From Bacteroidales bacterium UBA4179 (lineage in GTDB: Bacteria; Bacteroidota; Bacteroidia; Bacteroidales; Dysgonomonadaceae), in the NCBI GenBank assembly GCA_002381125.1, contig DFUT01000007.1, positions 35,408 through 99,407 on the forward strand: DNA of 64,000 nt. Reading direction: 5' to 3'. The notes beneath the pieces are model-generated. The model was not told where the DNA came from, made no database searches, and saw nothing but the letters and a program-made list of their open reading frames with translations. This document shows positions 36,916 through 44,410 of the stretch, one piece after another. Position 1 is the stretch's first letter. Every line of letters begins with the position of its first letter. Made by a program: the position numbers and the translations under genes.

Positions 36916-37788
36916 CTATTTTAATAACTCAAGCAGGTATTGCCCATATGGATTATTTTTCATGCTTGCGCCTTGTCTTTTAAGTTTGTTGTTGTCAATC
37001 CATCCATTTCGCCACGCAATTTCTTCAAGACAGGCAATTTTCAGCCCTTGTCGCTTTTCAATGACTTCGATGAAAGTAGAAGCCTCGGAAAGCGAATCGT
37101 GTGTACCTGTATCGAGCCATGCAAATCCACGTCCGAAGAGTTGAACACGAAGTTGGTTAGTTTTTAAGAATTCCTGATTTACCGTAGTAATTTCAAGTTC
37201 TCCTCGTGCTGAGGGTTTGATCTGTTTTGCTACTTCAACCACACTGTTGGGATAAAAATATAATCCTACCACGGCATAATGCGATTTAGGATCTTCCGGT
37301 TTTTCTTCTATGCTTAATACTTTTCCGTTTTCATCAAATTCTACTACACCATATCGCTCAGGATCATTCACATAATAACCGAAAACGGTGGCCAATTGGT
37401 TTTTATCTGCATTGGCTACAGCTTCTTTCATCATCTCCGGAAAACCGTGACCATAAAAGATATTGTCACCAAGTATCAGGCAGACCTCATCGTCTTCGAT
37501 GAACTTTTCGCCAATAATAAAAGCCTGAGCCAATCCCTCGGGTCGAGGTTGTTCGGCATAAGTTAAGTGTATGCCGTAATCAGATCCGTCACCTAAAAGG
37601 CGTTTAAAAGCAGGTAAATCTACCGGTGTGGAAATAATGAGAATATCCCTGATTCCGGCCAGCATCAATGCCGATAGCGGATAATATATCATGGGCTTGT
37701 CGTAAATAGGGATCAGTTGCTTGGATACTCCCCGTGTTATGGGATAAAGTCGGGTTCCCGTCCCTCCTGCCAATACAATTCCTTTCAT
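36916..37788 (-). CDS. rfbA: Glucose-1-phosphate thymidylyltransferase
   Basis: A 290-residue nucleotidyltransferase making dTDP-glucose from dTTP and glucose-1-phosphate, the first step to dTDP-L-rhamnose. The N-terminus has KGIVLAGGTGTRLYPITRGVSKQLIPIYDKPMIYYPLS (nucleotide-binding GGxGTRL), then YAEQPRPEGLAQAFIIG, LILGDNIFYGHG and the sugar-binding EEKPEDPKSHYAVVGLYFYPN; the C-terminus has CLEEIAWRNGWID. Length and motifs are complete. It reads away from the GNAT-like gene, with divergent promoters in the shared 166 bases. Confidence 0.98.
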   Translation of the reverse strand: MKGIVLAGGTGTRLYPITRGVSKQLIPIYDKPMIYYPLSALMLAGIRDILIISTPVDLPAFKRLLGDGSDYGIHLTYAEQPRPEGLAQAFIIGEKFIEDDEVCLILGDNIFYGHGFPEMMKEAVANADKNQLATVFGYYVNDPERYGVVEFDENGKVLSIEEKPEDPKSHYAVVGLYFYPNSVVEVAKQIKPSARGELEITTVNQEFLKTNQLRVQLFGRGFAWLDTGTHDSLSEASTFIEVIEKRQGLKIACLEEIAWRNGWIDNNKLKRQGASMKNNPYGQYLLELLK

Positions 37789-37816
37789 CGATGTGATTTT
37801 ATAAAACTCGGATGTG

Positions 37817-37824
37817 CAAAGTTA
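37817..37824 (-). promoter_or_regulatory. -7 promoter element of rfbA
   Basis: On the minus strand this reads TAACTTTG, matching TAnnTTTG, 29 bases upstream of the rfbA start at 37788. Confidence 0.5.
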
Positions 37825-37861
37825 TAATATTATTTGAATATGTAAGAAAAGAAAAAATCAT

Positions 37862-37869
37862 TATCTTTG
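37862..37869 (+). promoter_or_regulatory. -7 promoter element of the GNAT-like gene
   Basis: TATCTTTG matches TAnnTTTG and gives an 80-base leader to ATG 37955. A TTTG lies 25 bases upstream (37833-37836), slightly far for a -33 box. Confidence 0.5.
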
Positions 37870-37954
37870 TGCATCCATCTTCTATTATAGAAATGTTGAA
37901 GGGAGAGGAGAACAAAAATAATCCGAGAAAATAACGCTCAATATCCTTACGGAC

Positions 37955-39085
37955 ATGTCAGTAGAAATAAGAAAAGTAACCGATAAAGAAACCCTTAGAA
38001 AATTTGTTCAGTTCGGCATCGATTTATATGAAGGGAATGAATATTTTGTTCCCCCCTTGATTTATGACGAAATGGCCACATTGAACCGCGAAAAAAATCC
38101 GGCTTTCGATCATTGTGATGCGGCTTATTTTTTGGCTTATCGTGACGGTGTGATTGTTGGTCGCATTGCCGTGATGATCAACTATAAATCAAATGAGATA
38201 TGGAATGAACGAAATGCTCGTTTCGGTTTTGTGGATTTCATCGATGATGAAGAAGTGGTCGATACGCTCTTTGGTGCAGCTGAGGAATGGGCACGTTCGA
38301 GAGGAATGGAAAAAATACATGGTCCGTTGGGATTTACCGATCTCGACCATGAAGGGATGTTGATCGATGGATTTGATCAGATAGGTACAATGGAAACCAT
38401 ATACAACTATCCGTACTATAAAGATCATATGGAACGGATGGGTTATGTGAAAGATCAAGATTGGTTTGAATATTTGATTCCTATTCCCGAGGAAGTTCCC
38501 GAAAGGTATGCCCGTATGGCCGACGTGGTGAAAAAACGTTTCGGTTTGATGGTGAAACATTTGAGGAACAAAAAGGATGTGCTTCCTTATGCCCGCGATA
38601 TATTTTTGTTGGTCAACAGGGCTTATAAGGATCTTTATGGTTTTGTGCCTCTCACCGATAGGCAAATCGATTATTATGTAGAAATGTACATTTCTATGAT
38701 ACGACTGGAGTTTCTCACCTTGGTAATTCGTCAGGAAGACCATAAGCTGGTGGGAGTAGGTATCGGATTGCCCAGCATGGCCAAAGCACTGCAAAAGGCG
38801 AAAGGAAAATTTTTGCCTACCGGTTGGTATCATTTATACAAAGCACTAAAAGGGAAAAACAACAAAGTGCTGGACTTGCTGTTGGTTGCTGTTGATCCCG
38901 AATATCAAGGCAAGGGAGTGAATTCGTTGCTTTTCAGTGAATTTATACCCGCTGCCAGGCAAATGGGAATGGAAGTTGCCGAGAGCAATCCCGAATTGGA
39001 AGAAAATATGAGGGTTCGATCGTTATGGTCCGATTTAAATGCCAAACATCATAAAACCCGCAGAGCATATATTAAAACATTGTAA
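37955..39085 (+). CDS. GNAT-fold protein of unknown function
   Basis: A 376-residue cytoplasmic protein. The N-terminal half holds a degenerate GNAT-like region (YFLAYRDGVIVGRIAVMINYKSNEIW, GFVDFIDDEEVVDTLFGAAEEWARSRGMEKIHGPLGFTDLDHEGML). The C-terminal half has a second, clearer one: LDLLLVAVDPEYQGKGVNSLLFSEFIPAARQMG, with the acetyl-CoA loop motif QGKGVNS. FGFVDF and GPLGFTDLDHEGMLIDGFD are conserved in a Bacteroidetes family often labelled acetyltransferase. The substrate is unknown. It does not resemble an aminoglycoside-type acetyltransferase. Confidence 0.75.
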   Translation: MSVEIRKVTDKETLRKFVQFGIDLYEGNEYFVPPLIYDEMATLNREKNPAFDHCDAAYFLAYRDGVIVGRIAVMINYKSNEIWNERNARFGFVDFIDDEEVVDTLFGAAEEWARSRGMEKIHGPLGFTDLDHEGMLIDGFDQIGTMETIYNYPYYKDHMERMGYVKDQDWFEYLIPIPEEVPERYARMADVVKKRFGLMVKHLRNKKDVLPYARDIFLLVNRAYKDLYGFVPLTDRQIDYYVEMYISMIRLEFLTLVIRQEDHKLVGVGIGLPSMAKALQKAKGKFLPTGWYHLYKALKGKNNKVLDLLLVAVDPEYQGKGVNSLLFSEFIPAARQMGMEVAESNPELEENMRVRSLWSDLNAKHHKTRRAYIKTL

Positions 39086-39147
39086 GTCATTGGACGTTTG
39101 TTGACCGGCAAAGGTCGACAACTGAAAATGGATTGAAAAATAAGTAG

Positions 39148-39177
39148 AAAAAAACTATCGGTTGTTTGCCGATAGTT
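39148..39177 (-). terminator. Minus-strand intrinsic terminator upstream of parE
   Basis: On the minus strand a 9-bp perfect stem (39169-39177 with 39153-39161, 7-base loop) is followed by a run of T residues (39148-39154 as A on the plus strand). It is oriented against the two flanking plus-strand genes and has no annotated minus-strand gene upstream for 10 kb. Confidence 0.7.
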
Positions 39178-39190
39178 GTGAGTTGAAAAT

Positions 39191-41053
39191 ATGACAGAAT
39201 CAGATAATATTTTACAACCGACGACAGAGAATTATAAGGAAGAACATATTATTACATTGGAATGGCGAGAGCATATTCGTCGTCGGCCGGGAATGTATAT
39301 AGGAAAATTGGGTGACGGATCGTCGCCCGACGATGGTATTTATGTTTTGTTGAAAGAGGTGCTCGATAACTCCATCGACGAATATATGATGGGGTTTGGG
39401 AAAACTATCGAGGTAAAAGTTGAAGGGACAAACGTAAGTGTTCGCGATTATGGTCGGGGCATCCCGCTTGGGAAAGTAAAAGATGTTTCATCCCGTATGA
39501 ATACGGGAGCGAAATACGATTCCAAAGCTTTTAAGAAATCCGTTGGATTAAATGGAGTGGGAATTAAGGCCGTGAATGCACTTTCTTCCCGGTTTTTTAT
39601 TGAGAGTTATCGCGACAAAAAAGCCAAAAATGTGCTCTACCAAAGGGGAATCGTAATGGATGAGAGCGATATCGTATCCTCTTCGGAAGCAAATGGCACA
39701 TGGGTGGAATTTACTCCGGACAAAGAGATTTTCGGAGATTATCACTATCGCGAAGAGCATATCGAGCCTTTGCTGAAAAACTATGTTTTTCTGAATACAG
39801 GGCTGACAATCAATTTCAACGGACGCAAATTCTATTCCAAAAACGGTCTTGAAGATCTGCTCAACGAAAATCTTACTTCCGAAATACTTTATCCTATTAT
39901 CCATTTGCAGGGAGACGATATTGAAGTGGCCATTACCCATACCAATCAATATGGCGAGGAGCATTATTCGTTTGTAAACGGTCAACATACCACACAGGGG
40001 GGAACGCATCTTTCGGCTTTTCGCGAAACCTCGGCTCGAACGATAAAAGAATATTTTAATCGCAATTTCGAGTATGCCGATATTCGCAACGGCATGGTGG
40101 CTGCCATTAGCATCAAGGTGGAAGAGCCGGTTTTTGAGTCGCAAACAAAAACCAAACTCGGGTCGAAAGATATGTCGCCCAACGGCGTTTCTATCAATAA
40201 ATACATTGGCGATTTTTTAAAGAAAGAACTCGATAACTATCTCCACAAAAATCTGGAAACTGCCGATATCCTTCAGAAGAAAATTCTTGAATCCGAAAAA
40301 GAACGCAAAGCAATTGCCGGCGTAACCAAATTGGCGCGTGAACGGGCAAAAAAAGCAAGCCTGCACAATAAAAAATTGCGCGATTGTCGTATTCATTACA
40401 ACGATGCCAAAGGCGATGATCGCGACGAAACCTGTATTTTCATTACCGAAGGTGATTCGGCCAGCGGTTCCATCACAAAAAGTCGAGATCCCAATCTGCA
40501 GGCAGTCTTCAGCCTTCGCGGTAAACCATTGAATTGTTTCGGATTGACCAAAAAGATCGTATACGAAAATGAGGAATTCAATTTGTTGCAAGCTGCCCTG
40601 AATATTGAAGATGGTATGGAGGGACTCCGGTATAATAAGGTAATCATTGCGACCGATGCCGATACCGACGGCATGCATATCCGCCTGTTGCTGTTGACTT
40701 TCTTTTTGCAATTCTATCCCGATCTGGTCAAGAAAAATCATGTGTATATTTTACAAACGCCACTTTTTAGAGTGCGGAATAAGAAGAAAACAATATATTG
40801 TTATACCGAAGAGGAACGTTTGGCTGCCATAAAAGAGTTGGGTCCGAATCCCGAAATTACCCGATTCAAAGGTTTGGGAGAAATATCTCCCGATGAATTT
40901 CGTCATTTTATCGGGAAAGACATACGGCTTGAAAGGGTGACCATGCGTAAAGAAGATCTTTTAAAAGAGCTTCTCGAATTTTATATGGGGAAAAATACTC
41001 CCGAACGTCAGAATTTCATTATCGATAATCTATCGGTCGAGGTTGAAGCCTGA
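39191..41053 (+). CDS. parE: DNA topoisomerase IV subunit B (ParE, GyrB-like)
   Basis: A 620-residue ATPase subunit of a type IIA topoisomerase that decatenates chromosomes. Motifs in order: REHIRRRPGMYIG, EVLDNSIDEYMMGFG (ATP-binding Asn/Asp), YGRGIPLGK, GLNGVGIKAVNALS, FVNGQHTTQGGTH (transducer lysine side), FITEGDSASGSITKSRD (Toprim Glu), NKVIIATDADTDGMHIR (Toprim DxD) and RFKGLGEISPDEF. The lack of the GyrB insertion and the 620-residue length favour ParE. The gene is followed by coaD, as often in Bacteroidetes. Confidence 0.95.
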   Translation: MTESDNILQPTTENYKEEHIITLEWREHIRRRPGMYIGKLGDGSSPDDGIYVLLKEVLDNSIDEYMMGFGKTIEVKVEGTNVSVRDYGRGIPLGKVKDVSSRMNTGAKYDSKAFKKSVGLNGVGIKAVNALSSRFFIESYRDKKAKNVLYQRGIVMDESDIVSSSEANGTWVEFTPDKEIFGDYHYREEHIEPLLKNYVFLNTGLTINFNGRKFYSKNGLEDLLNENLTSEILYPIIHLQGDDIEVAITHTNQYGEEHYSFVNGQHTTQGGTHLSAFRETSARTIKEYFNRNFEYADIRNGMVAAISIKVEEPVFESQTKTKLGSKDMSPNGVSINKYIGDFLKKELDNYLHKNLETADILQKKILESEKERKAIAGVTKLARERAKKASLHNKKLRDCRIHYNDAKGDDRDETCIFITEGDSASGSITKSRDPNLQAVFSLRGKPLNCFGLTKKIVYENEEFNLLQAALNIEDGMEGLRYNKVIIATDADTDGMHIRLLLLTFFLQFYPDLVKKNHVYILQTPLFRVRNKKKTIYCYTEEERLAAIKELGPNPEITRFKGLGEISPDEFRHFIGKDIRLERVTMRKEDLLKELLEFYMGKNTPERQNFIIDNLSVEVEA

Positions 41054-41120
41054 TAGAAGGTCAAAACCGTTTGCCGAATCGCTCGCAGAGCGGTATTTAT
41101 AGTCGAGGTTGAAGCCTGAT
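41036..41120 (+). repeat. 66-base-period duplication spanning the parE stop
   Basis: GTCGAGGTTGAAGCCTGAT (19 bases) occurs at 41036-41054, covering the last codons and stop of parE, and again at 41102-41120. Similarity continues weakly for another 10 bases. The spacer holds a small hairpin, CGCTC-GCA-GAGCG. Confidence 0.9.
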
Positions 41121-41191
41121 GCAAGGTGAAGTTTTTAATGGGCGATTATTGGCTCCCCCGAATAAAATGGAATTTTCAACAACGAAAAATA

Positions 41192-41686
41192 ATGAGACAA
41201 CATTCTTCTCTTTCGGATTTATCCGTTCCTCAAAAGCGCATAGCACTTTTCCCGGGCACGTTTGATCCGTTTACCATAGGACATGAATCGTTAGTGAAAC
41301 GGGCGCTCATGCTGATGGATGAGATTGTAATCGCTATCGGCATAAACGAAGCAAAACAGACTTTTTTTTCGCTCGAAAAAAGATTAACGACAATTCGCAA
41401 TTATTATAAAGACGAGTCGCGTATACGGGTAGAGAGCTACGAAGGATTGACAGTAGACTTTGCACTGCAAGTAGGAGCTAAATATATTTTGAGAGGTATT
41501 CGGTCGGTGAACGATTTCGAATACGAAAAAGCCGTTGCCGACTTAAATCGCACCATTTCGGGGATAGAAACTTTTGTATTGTTTACCGAACCGCAACTTA
41601 CCCATGTCAGTTCTACGCTGGTTCGTGAGCTATTGCGCTATGGGCGTGATATAAGCGAGTTTGTACCCGCAGGAATGAAGTGGTAA
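41192..41686 (+). CDS. coaD: Phosphopantetheine adenylyltransferase CoaD
   Basis: A 164-residue nucleotidyltransferase catalysing the fourth step of coenzyme A synthesis. Motifs: ALFPGTFDPFTIGHESLVKRAL (the TFDPxTxGH signature), IGINEAKQTFFSLEKR, LRGIRSVNDFEYEKAVADLNR and HVSSTLVRELLRYG (ISSTxxR equivalent). ATG 41192 is chosen over the GTG at 41126, giving a near-standard length. The N-terminus before the catalytic core is still about 12 residues longer than usual. Confidence 0.96.
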   Translation: MRQHSSLSDLSVPQKRIALFPGTFDPFTIGHESLVKRALMLMDEIVIAIGINEAKQTFFSLEKRLTTIRNYYKDESRIRVESYEGLTVDFALQVGAKYILRGIRSVNDFEYEKAVADLNRTISGIETFVLFTEPQLTHVSSTLVRELLRYGRDISEFVPAGMKW

Positions 41687-41719
41687 ATTCTTTTGTAATC
41701 AACCAGTATTTATATTATT

Positions 41720-43312
41720 ATGTATAAGAGATCGATTTTTCTTGCAATCAGTGTTTTTTTCTTTTTTACAGGTGCCTTTGCCCAGTTTATGCCCGATCCT
41801 TTGGGGATTAAACTCGTTCGGACACTTCAGTTGGTAAACAATTTATATGTTGACGAAGTCGATTCGGAAAAATTAACCGAAGCCGCAATTCGTGCCATGT
41901 TGCGCGAGTTGGATCCGCATTCGTCTTATTTGAACAAGGATGAGGTGCGAGCAATGAACGAACCGCTGCAAGGCGATTTCGAAGGGATAGGGATTTCCTT
42001 CAATATGGTTACCGATACGTTGTACGTTATTGAGGTTATTTCTGGAGGCCCTGCACAAAAAGTGGGTATTATGCCCGGAGATAAGATTATTTATGTAAAC
42101 GATACGTTGATTGCAGGAGTGAAGATGAGCAGCGAGGAAGTAGTAAAAAAGCTGCGAGGTCCAAAAGGTACTACCGTAACGGTAAAGGTGTTACGCCGAG
42201 GGGTGCCCCGGTTGTTGGAGTTTCGCATTGTGCGCGACAAGATACCCATTTATAGTATCGATGCTTCGTATATGGCGGATGACGAAATAGGATATATTCG
42301 GTTGAGCCGCTTTGCAGCAACATCGGCGAATGAATTCCGAAAGGCTGAGGAAAAATTGAAAGCAAAGGGAATGAAAAAACTGATTCTGGACCTTACGGGT
42401 AATGGGGGAGGCATCCTTCAGACTGCTACCGATATTGCGGATGAATTTTTAGATAATGGCAAACTCATTGTCTATACCGAAGGTAGAGCTCAACCCCGTT
42501 CCAATTTTACTGCTACTTCGAAAGGGCAGTTCGAACAAGGCGATCTTGTTGTACTGGTAGATGAGAGTTCTGCCTCGGCCAGTGAGATTGTGGCAGGCGC
42601 CATACAAGATTGGGACAGGGGCGTCATAGTAGGCCGTCGTACTTTTGGCAAAGGACTCGTACAACGCCAGTTGCCTCTTCCCGACGGAACAATGATCCGC
42701 CTTACGGTAGCTCGTTACTATACACCAAGTGGGCGGTGTATTCAGAGACCTTATAAGAGTGGAGATATCGAGGCATACAATATGGATTTCTTCAATCGTT
42801 ATCGCAAGGGGGAACTGCTGCATGCCGATAGCATTCATTTTCCCGACTCGTTGAAATATAAAACGCTGGTGAATAATCGAACAGTATACGGTGGTGGTGG
42901 CATTATGCCCGATTATTTCGTGCCAATCGATACCACATCGCTTACCGACCTGCATAGAGATCTGATTGCGAAAGGAATCGTTAACCGTATAGCCATCATG
43001 GAGGTGGATAATCGTCGCAACTCGCTACTGAAAGCTTATCCCGATGTGGATGCATTTAAAAAGGATTATTCTATTCCCGCAGATATGGTGACAAAAATGA
43101 AACAAATGGCCGAAGAAGAGAAGGTGGAGTGGGATGAAGAAGAGTTCGAACGTTCCGAAAAACTACTTTTTACCCAGTTGAAAGCATTGATAGCACGCGA
43201 TATCTACGATTCATCGGCTTACTTTAAAATTATCAATGACGAGAACGAAATATTTCAGGAAGGATTGCGGATCATTAAAACTTCCGAGAAATATAACGAC
43301 TTACTGATGTGA
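41720..43312 (+). CDS. S41 family C-terminal processing protease (CtpA/Prc-like)
   Basis: A 530-residue secreted serine protease: signal peptide to AFAQ (22), N-terminal helical part with YVDEVDSEKLTEAAIRAMLRELDPHSSYL, PDZ domain (about 90-180, GIGISFNMVTDTLYVIEVISGGPAQKVGIMPGDKI), then the protease with DESSASASEIVAGAIQD (catalytic Ser) and GRRTFGKGLVQRQLPLPDG (catalytic Lys). A 150-residue C-terminal tail follows. It processes or degrades periplasmic proteins. It begins 33 bases after coaD. Confidence 0.95.
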   Translation: MYKRSIFLAISVFFFFTGAFAQFMPDPLGIKLVRTLQLVNNLYVDEVDSEKLTEAAIRAMLRELDPHSSYLNKDEVRAMNEPLQGDFEGIGISFNMVTDTLYVIEVISGGPAQKVGIMPGDKIIYVNDTLIAGVKMSSEEVVKKLRGPKGTTVTVKVLRRGVPRLLEFRIVRDKIPIYSIDASYMADDEIGYIRLSRFAATSANEFRKAEEKLKAKGMKKLILDLTGNGGGILQTATDIADEFLDNGKLIVYTEGRAQPRSNFTATSKGQFEQGDLVVLVDESSASASEIVAGAIQDWDRGVIVGRRTFGKGLVQRQLPLPDGTMIRLTVARYYTPSGRCIQRPYKSGDIEAYNMDFFNRYRKGELLHADSIHFPDSLKYKTLVNNRTVYGGGGIMPDYFVPIDTTSLTDLHRDLIAKGIVNRIAIMEVDNRRNSLLKAYPDVDAFKKDYSIPADMVTKMKQMAEEEKVEWDEEEFERSEKLLFTQLKALIARDIYDSSAYFKIINDENEIFQEGLRIIKTSEKYNDLLM

Positions 43313-43322
43313 AATTTATCGT

Positions 43323-43330
43323 TATATTTG
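43323..43330 (+). promoter_or_regulatory. -7 promoter element of the phytoene/squalene synthase gene
   Basis: TATATTTG matches TAnnTTTG, just after the protease stop and 74 bases before ATG 43404. No -33 TTG at standard distance. Confidence 0.5.
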
Positions 43331-43403
43331 TAAACATGATGCTACAATGAGCGAGAGAAACAGTTGAAATGCAAATTGACCGTAGCTTTAAAAGATCCAT
43401 TAA

Positions 43404-44243
43404 ATGACGAATATCGATTTTTTTAAACAAACCTGTTACCGAATTTCGGAGCTTATTACAAAAAAATACAGCACCTCTTTTTCCTTGGCCGTGTCTCTTT
43501 TGGAAAAGGAGGAAAGAAAAGCTATTTATGCTATTTATGGTTTTGTTAGGCTTGCCGATGAGATAGTGGATAGTTTTGATGGTTTCGATAAAGAATTTTT
43601 ATTGGAAAAATTAAAAAGCGATTTAGACTATGCCTTATTGAACGGAATAAGCACCAATCCGGTTATTCTTGCTTTCGTGGATACCGTAAAAAAGTATCGG
43701 ATAGAAAAAAAGTTCATAGATGCTTTTATAAGGAGTATGGAGTATGATTTGTACAAAACAAATTATAAGACACAACACGAATTGGAGCAATATATTTACG
43801 GTTCGGCCGAGGTAGTAGGGTTGATGTGTCTTAAGGTTTTTTGTAAAGAAGATGAGAATTTGTTTTCCGAATTGGTGCCCTATGCCAAAAGTTTGGGCTC
43901 TGCATTTCAAAAGGTTAATTTCCTGAGGGATATTAATGCCGATATGAATAAATTGGGAAGAATATATTTTCCCGAAATTCATAGCTCGACTTTTGACGAA
44001 AAAAACAAGCAGACTATTATCGATTCAATCGAAAAGGATTTTGAGCATGCGAAAAAAGGGATAAAAAAATTACCCGGGAAAGCGAAATTGGCGGTGTCGT
44101 TAGCTTATCATTATTATAGGAGTTTGTTGAATAAAATCAAAAAAGTTCCGGTAAGCGAAATTTTGTCTCGAAGAATCAGGGTGCCGAATCTTCAAAAAAT
44201 CGCCATATTTTTAAAAGTGTACGTCTTAAATATCTTTTTTTAA
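43404..44243 (+). CDS. Squalene/phytoene synthase family protein
   Basis: A 279-residue all-alpha prenyltransferase that joins two allylic diphosphates head to head. Both aspartate-rich motifs are present: DEIVD (52-56) and RDINAD (175-180). KYSTSFSLAVSLL and IYGFVRLADEIVDSFDG match the family, as does YIYGSAEVVGLMC. It has its own promoter, is monocistronic, and no desaturase, cyclase or other carotenoid or hopanoid gene is in the window, so the product (phytoene, dehydrosqualene or squalene) cannot be told. Confidence 0.93.
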   Translation: MTNIDFFKQTCYRISELITKKYSTSFSLAVSLLEKEERKAIYAIYGFVRLADEIVDSFDGFDKEFLLEKLKSDLDYALLNGISTNPVILAFVDTVKKYRIEKKFIDAFIRSMEYDLYKTNYKTQHELEQYIYGSAEVVGLMCLKVFCKEDENLFSELVPYAKSLGSAFQKVNFLRDINADMNKLGRIYFPEIHSSTFDEKNKQTIIDSIEKDFEHAKKGIKKLPGKAKLAVSLAYHYYRSLLNKIKKVPVSEILSRRIRVPNLQKIAIFLKVYVLNIFF

Positions 44244-44287
44244 ATTTTTTGTTTCGGAAAACACTATTCTATAATTCACAAAATCAT

Positions 44288-44295
44288 TACATTTG
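44288..44295 (+). promoter_or_regulatory. -7 promoter element of the thrS operon
   Basis: TACATTTG matches TAnnTTTG. Transcription from about 44302 gives a leader of about 109 bases before ATG 44411; no leader peptide with repeated Thr codons was found. Confidence 0.5.
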
Positions 44296-44410
44296 CACTT
44301 CAAAAAAGAAAAAGGGTTGGACAACGAAACAGGTGAATTGATTCAAATGGGATTTTCAAATTGGAATGGTCTCGATTTGTAATCACCAAAGAAAGAAAAG
44401 AAAAATATAT

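Noticed and set aside
44302..44410. Attenuator or T-box in the thrS leader
   Set aside because: No leader peptide with Thr codons, no T-box motif and no intrinsic terminator in the 109-base leader.
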